This document shows, piece by piece, positions 27,742-36,465 of a stretch of DNA of 64,000 bases. The DNA lies in the NCBI RefSeq assembly GCF_038049925.1, contig NZ_CP145809.1, positions 2,762,599-2,826,598 on the forward strand, read 5' to 3'. The notes beneath the pieces were generated by a model, which ran no database searches, was not told the DNA's origin, and saw nothing but the letters and a program-made list of their open reading frames with translations. Position numbers and translations under genes: made by a program. Positions within the stretch are counted from its first letter, which is position 1. Every line of letters begins with the position of its first letter. The DNA is from Georgenia sp. M64 (GTDB taxonomy: Bacteria; Actinomycetota; Actinomycetes; Actinomycetales; Actinomycetaceae).

Positions 27742-27990
27742 TCAGAGCGCCCGGCAGCCGCGCCCGCGGAGCGGACCACCGAGGGCCGCGCTGATGTAGC
27801 ACCAGTCGAGCGCCCCGGCGGACAGCGGCAGCACGCCCCACGCGATGGAGGCCTGCCCGGCCCGGGTGCGGCGACCGCGGAAGCCGGCGACGAGGAAGGC
27901 GGTGCCGGCGCCGACCCGGAAGACCCGGCCCGCTGGGCTGTTGACCCAGCGGCCGAACGCCGACCGGTCGAAGTCCTCGGCGATGCGCAT
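27742..27990 (-). CDS. Small DUF2892-type membrane protein
   Basis: An 82-residue protein with one or two hydrophobic segments and the RWVNSPAGRVFRVGAGTAFLVAGF pattern of the DUF2892 (YgaP-like inner-membrane) family. AGGAGG five bases before the ATG at 27990 is an excellent ribosome binding site. It has three cysteines. Function unknown. Confidence 0.65.
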   Translation of the reverse strand: MRIAEDFDRSAFGRWVNSPAGRVFRVGAGTAFLVAGFRGRRTRAGQASIAWGVLPLSAGALDWCYISAALGGPLRGRGCRAL

Positions 27991-28060
27991 CGGGTCCTCC
28001 TCGGGTCGTCGGCTCATCGTAGGTCCGAGGGCGTGGCGGCGGCGATGAGAGGATCGGGGC

Positions 28061-30700
28061 ATGTCCACCACCACCGGCGCCGCCCTCAACGTGCTCCTCG
28101 ACGACCTCGAGGACAGCGCCGGCGCCACCCCGGACGCGATCTACGAGGCCTTCACCTCCTGGGCGGCCGCGGCCGGCCTGCCGCCCTACCCCCACCAGGA
28201 GGAGGCGCTGATGTCGCTGGTGGCCGGCGACCACGTCATCCTCGCCACGCCCACCGGCTCCGGGAAGTCGCTCGTGGCCATGGGCGCGCTGTTCACCGCC
28301 CTGGCCACCGGACGCACGGGGTACTACACCGCGCCGCTCAAGGCGCTGGTGAGCGAGAAGTTCTTCGACCTCGTCGACCTGTTCGGCTCCGCGAACGTCG
28401 GCATGGTCACCGGCGACAGCGCCATCAACCCCGGCGCCCCGATCATCTGCTGCACCGCGGAGATCCTCGCGAACCAGGCGCTGCGCGACGGCGGTGCGGG
28501 CGACGACGGCGACGCCGTCGTGTGCATGGACGAGTTCCACTTCTACGCCGACCCGCAGCGCGGCTGGGCGTGGCAGGTGCCGCTCCTCGAGCTCACCGGC
28601 GCCCAGTTCCTCCTCATGTCGGCCACCCTGGGCGACGTCTCGTTCTTCGCCACGGACCTGCACCGCCGCACGGGTACCGACGTCGCCGTCGTCGCCGACG
28701 CCGAGCGGCCCGTGCCGCTGACGTACGCGTACTCCGTCGAGCCCATCCAGGACCTGCTGCTCGAGCTCGTCCAGACCCACCGGTCCCCCGTGTACGTCGT
28801 GCACTTCGCCCAGAAGGACGCCGTGGAACGGGCCCAGTCGCTCACCTCGGTCCAGGTCGCCACCCGCGAGCAGCGCGACCGGGTCGCCGACGCCCTCGGG
28901 GACTTCCGGTTCGGGCCGGGCTTCGGGGTGATCCTCTCCCGCCTGCTGCGCCACGGCGTCGGTGTGCACCACGCCGGGATGCTGCCGCGCTACCGCCGCC
29001 TCGTCGAGCGACTCACCCAGCAGGGCCTGCTCGGCGTCGTGTGCGGCACCGACACCCTCGGCGTGGGCATCAACGTCCCGATCCGCACGGTGGTGGTGAC
29101 GTCCCTGACGAAGTACGACGGCGAGCGCTCCCGCCACCTCACGGCCCGGGAGTTCCACCAGATCGCCGGGCGCGCCGGGCGCGCCGGGTTCGACACCACC
29201 GGCGAGGTCATCGTCCAGGCGCCGGACCACGTCATCGAGAACGCCAAGGCGCTGGCGAAGGCCGGCGACGACGAGCGCAAGCGCCGCAAGATCGTGCGCA
29301 AGAAGGCGCCCGCCGGGGCGGTGAACTGGACCGACAAGACCTTCGAGCGGCTGCGCGACGCCGACCCGGAACCACTGACGAGCCAGTTCCACGTCACGCA
29401 CACGATGGTGCTGTCGGTCCTCGCCCGGCCGGGCGACCCCGTCGCCGCGATGTACCGCCTGCTCACCGACAACCACGAGCCGGATCGCGAGCGCAACCCG
29501 CACCTGAGGCGCGCGGTGGAGATCTACCGGTCGCTGCGCACCGCCGGGGTGGTCGAGCACGCCTCGGCGTCCTGGCGCCGGGAGCACCCCGGTGAGCCCT
29601 ACGTGCGCCTCACGGTGGACCTGCCGCGCGACTTCGCCCTCAACGCGCCGCTGTCACCGTTCGCGCTGGCCGCCCTGGACCTGCTCGACCCGGACTCCCC
29701 CGACTTCGCCCTCGACGTCGTCTCCGTCATCGAGGCCACCCTCGAGGACCCCCGGCCCCTGCTCTACGCCCAGCAGCGCGCGGCGAAGGGCGAGGCCGTC
29801 GGGGCGATGAAGGCCGAGGGCCTGGAGTACGACGAGCGCATGGCGCTCCTCGAGGACGTCACCTGGCCGCAGCCGCTCGCCGAGCTCCTCGGCGCCGCGC
29901 TGACCACCTACCGGCGGACCAACCCGTGGGTGTCGGACTACGAGCTGCACCCCAAGTCGGTGGTGCGCGAGATGGTCGAGCAGGCCATGACGTTCTCCGA
30001 GCTCGTCTCGCGCTACCAGCTCGCCCGCTCCGAGGGGGTGGTCCTGCGCTACCTCACCGACGCCTACCGGGCGCTGCGTCAGGTGGTGCCCGACGCCGCC
30101 CGCACCGAGGAGGTCGCGGCGATCATCGACTGGCTCGGTGAGCTCGTGCGATCGGTCGACTCCTCCCTCCTGGACGAGTGGGAGGCCCTGGCCGCCGGCG
30201 CGGCCGCCGCGGCGGGCGCCGTCGCGGTGTTCGACGACACGCCCACCGCCGTGGAGCGCCGCTTCGGTGCGGACGCCGACGGCGTCTGGGCGTTCACGCG
30301 CAACCGCCACGCGTTCCGCGTCGCCGTGCGCAACGCGCTCTTCCGCCGGGTCGAGCTCGCCGCCCGGGAGGCCCACGAGGTCCTCGGGCGTCTCGACGGC
30401 GACGCCGGGTGGGACGCCGAGCGGTGGGCCGGAGCCCTGGACGGCTACTGGCGCGAGTACGACTGGCTCGGCACCGGCCCCGAGGCGCGCTCGGCCACCC
30501 TGGTCGACATCGACGAGCACCCGACCGACGCCGACGTGCCCGACGGCGTCCTGCGCCCGGGCCGGACCTGGCTGGCGCGCCAGACCTTCGACGACCCGGC
30601 CGGTGACCACGACTGGGGCGTCACGGCCCTGGTGGACCTGGACGCCTCGGACGCGGCGGGGGCCGCCGTCGTCCGGGTCCTGGCCGTGGGGCCGCGCTGA
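28061..30700 (+). CDS. DEAD/DEAH-box helicase with DUF3516 domain
   Basis: An 879-residue Ski2-like superfamily 2 helicase. Walker A ATPTGSGKS is at residues 62-70, Walker B DEFH at 157-160, motif III SATLG, then HHAGMLPRYRR, GTDTLGVGINVPIRTVV and QIAGRAGRAG. The C-terminal half carries the DUF3516 region of unknown function found in actinobacterial homologues. A role in RNA metabolism is likely by family. It starts an apparent operon with ybaK and the pentapeptide gene (gaps of 1 bp and -4 bp). Confidence 0.9.
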   Translation: MSTTTGAALNVLLDDLEDSAGATPDAIYEAFTSWAAAAGLPPYPHQEEALMSLVAGDHVILATPTGSGKSLVAMGALFTALATGRTGYYTAPLKALVSEKFFDLVDLFGSANVGMVTGDSAINPGAPIICCTAEILANQALRDGGAGDDGDAVVCMDEFHFYADPQRGWAWQVPLLELTGAQFLLMSATLGDVSFFATDLHRRTGTDVAVVADAERPVPLTYAYSVEPIQDLLLELVQTHRSPVYVVHFAQKDAVERAQSLTSVQVATREQRDRVADALGDFRFGPGFGVILSRLLRHGVGVHHAGMLPRYRRLVERLTQQGLLGVVCGTDTLGVGINVPIRTVVVTSLTKYDGERSRHLTAREFHQIAGRAGRAGFDTTGEVIVQAPDHVIENAKALAKAGDDERKRRKIVRKKAPAGAVNWTDKTFERLRDADPEPLTSQFHVTHTMVLSVLARPGDPVAAMYRLLTDNHEPDRERNPHLRRAVEIYRSLRTAGVVEHASASWRREHPGEPYVRLTVDLPRDFALNAPLSPFALAALDLLDPDSPDFALDVVSVIEATLEDPRPLLYAQQRAAKGEAVGAMKAEGLEYDERMALLEDVTWPQPLAELLGAALTTYRRTNPWVSDYELHPKSVVREMVEQAMTFSELVSRYQLARSEGVVLRYLTDAYRALRQVVPDAARTEEVAAIIDWLGELVRSVDSSLLDEWEALAAGAAAAAGAVAVFDDTPTAVERRFGADADGVWAFTRNRHAFRVAVRNALFRRVELAAREAHEVLGRLDGDAGWDAERWAGALDGYWREYDWLGTGPEARSATLVDIDEHPTDADVPDGVLRPGRTWLARQTFDDPAGDHDWGVTALVDLDASDAAGAAVVRVLAVGPR

Positions 30701-30701
30701 G

Positions 30702-31187
30702 ATGGCGCGCCGCGGCGGTCGGACCCCGGCGCTGCGGGTCCTGACGGAGCGGGGCGTGCCGCACACGGTCCACGAGTACCACCACGACCCGTCCACGCCG
30801 AGCTACGGCGCGGAGGCGGCCGAGGCCCTGGACGTCGACCCCGCCCGGGTCCTCAAGACGTTGGTGGCGCGGGTCGACGGGTCGCTCGTGGTGGCGGTCG
30901 TGCCGGTCGCCGGGCGGCTCGACCTCAAGGGCCTGGCCGCCGCGTGCGGCGGCCGGCGCGCGGTCCTCGCCGAGGCCGCCGACGCCGAGCGCGCCACCGG
31001 GTACGTCGTCGGGGGCATCTCCCCGCTCGGGCAGCGCACCGCGCTGCCCACGGTCGTGGACGTGACCGCCACGGCCTGGCCGACCGTCCTGGTCAGCGCG
31101 GGCCGCCGCGGCCTCGACGTCGAGCTCTCCCCCGCCGACCTCCTCACGCTCACCGGCGCGACGGCGGCGCCGGTGGCCCGGCCGTGA
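30702..31187 (+). CDS. ybaK: Cys-tRNA(Pro)/aminoacyl-tRNA deacylase (YbaK/EbsC family)
   Basis: A 161-residue YbaK-type editing hydrolase. It has the catalytic-lysine motif VLKTLVARVDG, then GRLDLKGLA, GYVVGGISPLGQRTALPTVVD and a final glycine-rich strand. YbaK clears mischarged Cys-tRNA(Pro). The ATG lies one base after the helicase stop. Confidence 0.9.
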   Translation: MARRGGRTPALRVLTERGVPHTVHEYHHDPSTPSYGAEAAEALDVDPARVLKTLVARVDGSLVVAVVPVAGRLDLKGLAAACGGRRAVLAEAADAERATGYVVGGISPLGQRTALPTVVDVTATAWPTVLVSAGRRGLDVELSPADLLTLTGATAAPVARP

Positions 31188-31876
31188 GCGACCCCGGCAC
31201 GAACCGGGGTGGAGCGGCGCGCCGTTCCCGGCGGGAGGGGCCCCAGGTGCCCGAGCCGGCCGTGGCGGCCCACCTCGACCAGGTCGGTGCGGCGGGGCTG
31301 GGTGCCCTGGTGGTCGACGCGGCGGACCTCACCGGGATGGACCTCGCCGGGGCCGAGCTGGCCGAGGTGCAGGTGGAGGCGTCCGCGCTGGACCGGCTGC
31401 AGGGCGCCGGCGGCCGGTGGCGCGGGGTCACCCTCGTCGACTGCCGCCTCGACGGCGCGGACCTGGCGAACCTGCGCGCCGAGGACCTCTCCCTGGTGCG
31501 GTGCTCGCTGCGCGAGGTGCGGCTCACCGGCGCCCAGCTCGCCGGGGTCCGGCTGCGCGCCGTGCGTCTCGACGGCGCGCGGGCCTCGCTGACGAGCTGG
31601 CGCGATGCGGTGTGGCAGCACGTCGTGCTGCGCGGCTGCGACCTCACCGAGGCCGATCTCACCGGCGCGAGCCTGAGCGACGTCGTCCTGGTGGACTGCG
31701 ACCTCTCCGGCGCCCAGCTCGCGGGGCTGCGCTGCGAGCGCGTGCGCCTGGAGGGCTGCCGGCTCGGCGGGATCAGCGGCGTCGGCGGGCTGCGCGGGGC
31801 GAGCGTCAGCGAGGCGGACGCGTACGCCCTGCTGCCGGCGCTGCTGCGCGAGGCGGGGGTGACCGTCCACGGCTGA
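31184..31876 (+). CDS. Pentapeptide-repeat protein
   Basis: A 230-residue protein with many A(D/N)LxX-type pentapeptides (for example ADLTG, MDLAG, ADLAN, ADLTG, ASLSD, CDLSG), giving a right-handed quadrilateral beta-helix of about 150 residues. A cationic N-terminus (AARRSRREG) precedes it. Some such proteins mimic DNA and protect gyrase; nothing here shows that. The GTG overlaps the ybaK stop by 4 bp. Confidence 0.8.
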   Translation: MSDPGTNRGGAARRSRREGPQVPEPAVAAHLDQVGAAGLGALVVDAADLTGMDLAGAELAEVQVEASALDRLQGAGGRWRGVTLVDCRLDGADLANLRAEDLSLVRCSLREVRLTGAQLAGVRLRAVRLDGARASLTSWRDAVWQHVVLRGCDLTEADLTGASLSDVVLVDCDLSGAQLAGLRCERVRLEGCRLGGISGVGGLRGASVSEADAYALLPALLREAGVTVHG

Positions 31877-31912
31877 GGTGCGGGTCGGCCCGGCCCTCGT
31901 CAAACTGGGACG

Positions 31913-32746
31913 GTGCCCGTTCCCGCGCCCCGCACGTCCGAGGAGACCATCGGCAGGCGCGACGTCACGTCCTGGCGCTCGATGCTCGGCCGGGGCCTCG
32001 TCGCCCTCGTCGCACGGGTGGCCCGCCGTCTCCCCGAGCCGCTCCACCGGGCCGGACGGTGGTCCGTGGCGAACCTCGCCTTCGTCGTTCTCGTCGCCGT
32101 GGCGGGCGCCGCGATGGTCGGGCTGACCGCCGTCACGCACACCGTGCAGGAGAACGTGGCCGACGAGGACGGCATCAGCGTCCTCGACCAGCCCGTCCTC
32201 GACGCCGCCGTCGACCTGCGCACCGCCGACCTCAACACGGCGGTGACCGCGTTCACCGACGTCGGCGGCCCGGTCGGCATGCCGGTGCTGGCCGGCTCCG
32301 CGGTCGCCGTCCTCGTGGCCGTGCACCGCCGGTGGACCCCCGTGGTCCTCGCGCTCGTCGCGGGTGCGGGCTCCCTGGCGATGACGATGGTGGGCAAGGG
32401 CTGGGTTGGACGCATCCGCCCGCCGGCCGAGCTCGCCGTCCCCCCGCTCGAGACCTCCCCGTCGTTCCCCAGCGGTCACACCCTCAACGCGACCGTGCTG
32501 ACGGTGGTGGTCGTCTACCTCGTCCTCCTGCGGACGACGGCGACGTGGCAACGGGTCCTGGCGGTCACGGTGGGGCTGCTGTTCGTGGTGGCGATGGGCC
32601 TGAGCAGGGTCTTCCTCGGCCACCACTGGCTCACCGACGTCATCGCCGGCTGGAGTCTCGGCCTGGCGTGGGCCCTGGCGGTCATCACCGCCCACCGTCT
32701 GTGGCTGACCCTGCGCCGCCGCGAGCCCGCCGCCGACGGCGCCTGA
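31913..32746 (+). CDS. PAP2-superfamily phosphatase
   Basis: A 277-residue membrane phosphatase with about six hydrophobic segments. The three PAP2 motifs are KGWVGRIRPP, PSFPSGHT and SRVFLGHHWLTDV, with the catalytic His in PSGH and HHWLTD. Substrates for such enzymes are lipid phosphates such as undecaprenyl diphosphate or phosphatidic acid. GTG start with GGGA upstream. Confidence 0.88.
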   Translation: MPVPAPRTSEETIGRRDVTSWRSMLGRGLVALVARVARRLPEPLHRAGRWSVANLAFVVLVAVAGAAMVGLTAVTHTVQENVADEDGISVLDQPVLDAAVDLRTADLNTAVTAFTDVGGPVGMPVLAGSAVAVLVAVHRRWTPVVLALVAGAGSLAMTMVGKGWVGRIRPPAELAVPPLETSPSFPSGHTLNATVLTVVVVYLVLLRTTATWQRVLAVTVGLLFVVAMGLSRVFLGHHWLTDVIAGWSLGLAWALAVITAHRLWLTLRRREPAADGA

Positions 32747-32764
32747 CCGGTCCGCGCCTGCCGG

Positions 32765-33346
32765 TCAGGCCTTCGGCGCCCTGGCCGCCGCCTTGGCGGC
32801 CCGCTTGGTCTCGCGCACCTTGGTGAGGGAGTCGGCGTCGACGATGTCGGCCACCGACCGGTACGCCCCCGCCTCGCCGTAGGTCCCGGCGGCCTCGCGC
32901 CAGCCGGGCGCGGTCAGTCCGCGCTGCTTGCCGAGCAGGGCGAGGAAGATCTTCGCCTTCTGCTCGCCGAACCCCGGCAGGGCCTTGAGCCGGCGCAGGA
33001 CCTCCGCGCCGTCGGGCTCCCCGCGGGTCCACAGCGCGGCGGCGTCGCCGTCGTAGTGCTCGAGCAGGTAGGCGCTCAGCGCCTGGATCCGTCCGGCCAT
33101 CGAGCCGGGGTAGCGGTGCACGGCCGGCGGGGTGCGGCAGACCTCCGTGAGCGCCTCGGGGTCCATCCGCGCGAGGAGCTCGGGGTCGAGGGAGCCGAGC
33201 CGGTCCCGCAGCTTCCTCGGACCGGCGAACGCCGTCTCCATGGCGACCTGCTGGTCCAGGAGCATCCCGACGAGGAGTGCGAGCGGGTCGGTGCTCAGCA
33301 GCGCGTCGGCCTCGGGGTCACCGGTGATGTGCAGGTCGTCGGCCAT
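32765..33346 (-). CDS. HhH-GPD-type base-excision DNA repair protein
   Basis: A 193-residue protein of the small actinobacterial HhH-GPD family: LLVGMLLDQQVAMETAFAGP at the N-terminus and the helix-hairpin-helix LKALPGFGEQKAKIFLALLGKQ near residues 120-141. The catalytic Asp of HhH-GPD glycosylases is not obvious, so the enzymatic role is uncertain. Its Lys/Ala-rich tail is likely disordered. Confidence 0.78.
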   Translation of the reverse strand: MADDLHITGDPEADALLSTDPLALLVGMLLDQQVAMETAFAGPRKLRDRLGSLDPELLARMDPEALTEVCRTPPAVHRYPGSMAGRIQALSAYLLEHYDGDAAALWTRGEPDGAEVLRRLKALPGFGEQKAKIFLALLGKQRGLTAPGWREAAGTYGEAGAYRSVADIVDADSLTKVRETKRAAKAAARAPKA

Positions 33347-33362
33347 GGTCCCGATCCTGCCA

Positions 33363-34058
33363 TCACCGGCTCGGGGTCGCCGCCGCGGCGCTGACGCCCC
33401 CTCGGTGCACGGGTGCCTCCTCCGCCGGGCCGGCGTCCGGCCGGGCCGGGACGCCTGCGCTCCCGCCCGCCCCGTCGGTCCCCCGGAGCGGGTCGACGGT
33501 CCCGCCGGGTGCGACGGCGAGCCGCTCGAGGAGGAACAGGAAGGCCTCCGCGTAGGGGTTCCCCGCCACCCGGTCGGCGACCTCGTCCCACTCGACCTGC
33601 TCGCGCAGGGCCCGCACCACGGGCAGGAGGTCGGAGAAGTTGCACCGCTGCTCGGTCAGGACCCGCATCTTCTCGGCGACGACGTCGGTCGCGCGCAGCA
33701 CCGGCATGGGCACGCCGAAGACGTCGAAGCTGTCCGTGCGCTCGAGCATCTCCTCGGTGACGGCGGCCCCGCCGAGCCGGAAGATGAGGTCGATCAGCGC
33801 CCCGCCGTGGTAGGCCTTGAAGAGCCAGTTCTCCACCGGGTCCTCGACGCGCAGGCCCTCGGTCTCCTCGAGCACCGCCCGCGCCTTCTCGACGTCGTGC
33901 TCGCGCACGACGAAGTCCGCGTCGTGGTCGGACTCGGGCGCACCGTGGACCCACGCGGCGAAGCCACCGGCGAGGGCGAAGGGGATCTGGGCGGCCGAGA
34001 GGGCGGAGCCGACGATGCGCATGCCCTCGTGCAGCTCGGCGCGGTCGTGGTCGTCCAT
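33363..34058 (-). CDS. Nucleotidyltransferase-superfamily protein
   Basis: A 231-residue protein with the MNT/polymerase-beta core: GGFAAWVHGAPESDHDADFVV (GG, then the paired acidic residues) at about residues 29-49 and ALIDLIFR later, which supplies the third acid. It resembles the stand-alone nucleotidyltransferases that accompany toxin-antitoxin or unknown systems, but no partner gene is adjacent. The last 45 residues are Pro/Ala/Gly-rich. Confidence 0.6.
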   Translation of the reverse strand: MDDHDRAELHEGMRIVGSALSAAQIPFALAGGFAAWVHGAPESDHDADFVVREHDVEKARAVLEETEGLRVEDPVENWLFKAYHGGALIDLIFRLGGAAVTEEMLERTDSFDVFGVPMPVLRATDVVAEKMRVLTEQRCNFSDLLPVVRALREQVEWDEVADRVAGNPYAEAFLFLLERLAVAPGGTVDPLRGTDGAGGSAGVPARPDAGPAEEAPVHRGGVSAAAATPSR

Positions 34059-34117
34059 GGAAGGGGTCTACACCACCGCGCGCGCCCCCGCACGACGACC
34101 GGCACAATGAGGAGGCG

Positions 34118-34948
34118 ATGCGGATCGCCACCTTCAACATCCTCCACGGTCGGTCCCTGGCGGACGACCAGGTGGACCTCGCGCGCTTCGAGCGCGCGGT
34201 GCGCACCCTCGACGCCGACGTCCTGGCCCTGCAGGAGGTCGACCGCGACCAGCCGCGCTCCCACGGCGCGGACCTCACGGCGATGGCGGCGGCGGCCCTC
34301 GGCGCACCGGAGCACCGCTTCGTCGCCACCATGCACGGCACGCCGGGCCTGTGGACGGCGGCGACCGGGGACGAGGCACCGGAGGCCTCGGTGTACGGCA
34401 TCGCCCTGCTCACCCGCCATCCCGTGGAGCACTGGCGGGTCCTGCACCTGCCGGGCCCGTCCCGCCGGGTCCCCGTCCTCTTCCCGGGCCGGCGCCGGCC
34501 GGTGCTCGTCAAGGACGAGCTGCGGACCGCCGTCGCCGCCGTGGTGGCCGCCCGGGAGGGCACCTTCACCGTCGTCGCGACCCACCTGACGTTCGTGCCC
34601 GGCTGGAACGTGGCCCAGCTGCGTCATCTCGTCCGCGAGGTGCGCGGCATGCCCCGGCCGCTCGTCCTGCTGGGGGACCTCAACATGGCGGGCGGGCGGC
34701 CGGCCCGGTACAGCGGCCTGCGCCCGCTCGTCACCGCCCCGACGTTCCCGCTGGACCGGCCGGACCAGCAGCTCGACCACATCCTCGCCGACGGCGAGAT
34801 GACCGTGACGGGTGAGGGCCGGTCGCTCGACCTGGGCATGTCGGACCACCGCGCCCTCGTCGTCGACGTCGCCCTGCCCGGACCACCGGCGGCGGGTCCG
34901 CGCGATCCCGGTGCGCACCGGGTGGCCGGGCCGGCGCCGCGTGGCTGA
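34118..34948 (+). CDS. Endonuclease/exonuclease/phosphatase-family protein
   Basis: A 276-residue EEP-fold protein. The start RIATFNILHG, LALQEVDRD, VATHLTF, LLGDLNM and LDHIL near the C-terminus, then MSDHRALVV, provide the metal and catalytic residues. There is no signal peptide. The substrate (nucleic acid or phosphoester) is unknown. GAGGAGG precedes the ATG. The stop overlaps the GTG of the next gene. Confidence 0.82.
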   Translation: MRIATFNILHGRSLADDQVDLARFERAVRTLDADVLALQEVDRDQPRSHGADLTAMAAAALGAPEHRFVATMHGTPGLWTAATGDEAPEASVYGIALLTRHPVEHWRVLHLPGPSRRVPVLFPGRRRPVLVKDELRTAVAAVVAAREGTFTVVATHLTFVPGWNVAQLRHLVREVRGMPRPLVLLGDLNMAGGRPARYSGLRPLVTAPTFPLDRPDQQLDHILADGEMTVTGEGRSLDLGMSDHRALVVDVALPGPPAAGPRDPGAHRVAGPAPRG

Positions 34949-35714
34949 GCCGGGGCTCGGGGACGTCGTCGCGCGCCTGCGCGCGGCGGGGAGCGTCTTC
35001 GCCGAGGAGGAGGCGGCGCTGCTCGTGGCCGCCGCACCCACCGCTGCCGAGCTCGAGGAGACGCTCGGACGCCGGGTCGCCGGCGAGCCGCTCGAGCTCG
35101 TGCTCGGCTGGGTCGAGCTCGAGGGCGTGCGGGTGACGCTGGACGCCTCGGTCTTCGTCCCGCGCCGCCGGTCCGGCCTGGTCGTGCGCGAGGCCGTGCG
35201 CCTCGTCCGCTCCCCCGCCATCGTGGTGGACCTGTGCTGCGGCTCCGGCGCCCTGGGGGCCGCACTGGCCGCCCGTGTGGGCGGGGTCGAGCTCCACGCG
35301 ACGGACGTCGACGCCGCGGCCGTGCGGTGCGCGCGCCGCAACCTCGGCGCGGCAGCCACGGTGCACCACGGGGACCTCTTCGCGGCGCTGCCCCGGGAGC
35401 TGGCCGGACGGGTCGGGCTCGTCCTGGCGAACGCGCCGTACGTCCCCACCCGCGAGATCGCGACGATGCCGCCGGAGGCACGCGACCACGAGCCGCTCGT
35501 CGCCCTCGACGGCGGGGCGGACGGGCTCGACGTCCACCGCCGTATCGCTGCGGACGTGGGGCGATGGCTCGCCCCGGGCGGCCATCTCGTGCTCGAGACG
35601 AGCGCCCGGCAGGCGGCGCGCACGGCCGCCCTGGTGGCGGCGGCGGGGCTCGGCGCCCGGGTCGTCCGTGACGCGGACCTGGACGCGACGGTCGTCGTCG
35701 GCACCGCTCGCTAG
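34941..35714 (+). CDS. Putative protein N5-glutamine methyltransferase (PrmC/HemK-like)
   Basis: A 257-residue SAM-dependent methyltransferase of the PrmC/HemK superfamily. VVDLCCGSGALGAALA is the SAM-binding loop, and LANAPYVPTREIA corresponds to the NPPY motif with Pro replaced by Ala, a feature of an actinobacterial subgroup annotated as putative N5-glutamine methyltransferases. It may not be the release-factor enzyme. GTG start overlapping the previous stop. Confidence 0.7.
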   Translation: MAEPGLGDVVARLRAAGSVFAEEEAALLVAAAPTAAELEETLGRRVAGEPLELVLGWVELEGVRVTLDASVFVPRRRSGLVVREAVRLVRSPAIVVDLCCGSGALGAALAARVGGVELHATDVDAAAVRCARRNLGAAATVHHGDLFAALPRELAGRVGLVLANAPYVPTREIATMPPEARDHEPLVALDGGADGLDVHRRIAADVGRWLAPGGHLVLETSARQAARTAALVAAAGLGARVVRDADLDATVVVGTAR

Positions 35715-35724
35715 GGTGCGAGGG

Positions 35725-36465
35725 ATGGACGAGGACCTCGCCGCGCGCCTCGCGGCCGTGCGCGACCGGATCGCCGGTGCGTGCGCCGCCGCCGGCCGCG
35801 ACCCGCGCGAGGTCCGCCTCCTGCTGGCGGTCAAGACCCAGCCCGTGGGCGCGATCCTCGCGGCGCTCGACGCCGGGGCGGGCCTGCTCGGGCACAACCG
35901 CGCCCAGGAGCTCGTGGCCACCGGCCCCGCCCTCGCCGCACCGGGGGTGCCCCGGCACGAGATGCACTTCATCGGCCGTCTGCAGACGAACAAGGTCAAC
36001 CAGGTGCTGCGGTGGGCCACCTGCGTCGAGACGGTCGACTCGGCCCGCCTGGCGGAGCGTCTCGACCGGGCGGTGGCGGCCGGCACGGGGGCCGGTGAGG
36101 GCCCGCCCGGACCGCTCGACGTCCTCGTCCAGGTCAACACCTCCGGCGAGGCGACCAAGTCCGGCGTCGACCCCCGCGGGGCCGCCGGGCTGGCTGCCGT
36201 GGTCGCCGCCCTCCCGCACCTGCGCCTCGGCGGCTTCATGACCGTCGGGGCGCGGTCCGCCGACCCCGGCGTCGTGCGGCGCTCCTTCGACCTCCTGGCC
36301 GAGGTGCGTGCGGAGGTGCTCGCCTCGGGCCGGCCGGGGACCGCCGGGGCCACCGCGCTGAGCATGGGGATGAGCGGTGACCTCGAGGCCGCCGTCGCCG
36401 CCGGCGCGACGATCGTCCGGGTCGGGACCGCGGTCTTCGGCGAGCGTGCTCAGGGCACCCGGTAG
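35725..36465 (+). CDS. YggS-family PLP homeostasis protein
   Basis: A 246-residue PLP-binding protein with the alanine racemase-type barrel. The PLP lysine is K37 in LLLAVKTQP; GHNRAQEL, MHFIGRLQTNK, VNTSGEATKSG, LSMGMSGDLEAAV and RVGTAVFGER are conserved. YggS/PLPBP proteins control the free PLP pool and usually lack enzyme activity. Its last 16 bp overlap the convergent lipoate-ligase gene. Confidence 0.92.
   Translation: MDEDLAARLAAVRDRIAGACAAAGRDPREVRLLLAVKTQPVGAILAALDAGAGLLGHNRAQELVATGPALAAPGVPRHEMHFIGRLQTNKVNQVLRWATCVETVDSARLAERLDRAVAAGTGAGEGPPGPLDVLVQVNTSGEATKSGVDPRGAAGLAAVVAALPHLRLGGFMTVGARSADPGVVRRSFDLLAEVRAEVLASGRPGTAGATALSMGMSGDLEAAVAAGATIVRVGTAVFGERAQGTR

Noticed and set aside
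25859-29587. Very long antisense open frame (over 1,200 codons) across the symporter and helicase genes
   Set aside because: High-GC shadow frame: it runs antisense to the helicase and in another frame of the symporters, is rich in Arg/Pro/Gly and has no domain resemblance.
33363-34058. Toxin-antitoxin or abortive-infection module around the nucleotidyltransferase-like gene
   Set aside because: Its neighbours are a DNA repair protein and an EEP-family enzyme, with no partner toxin or antitoxin gene.
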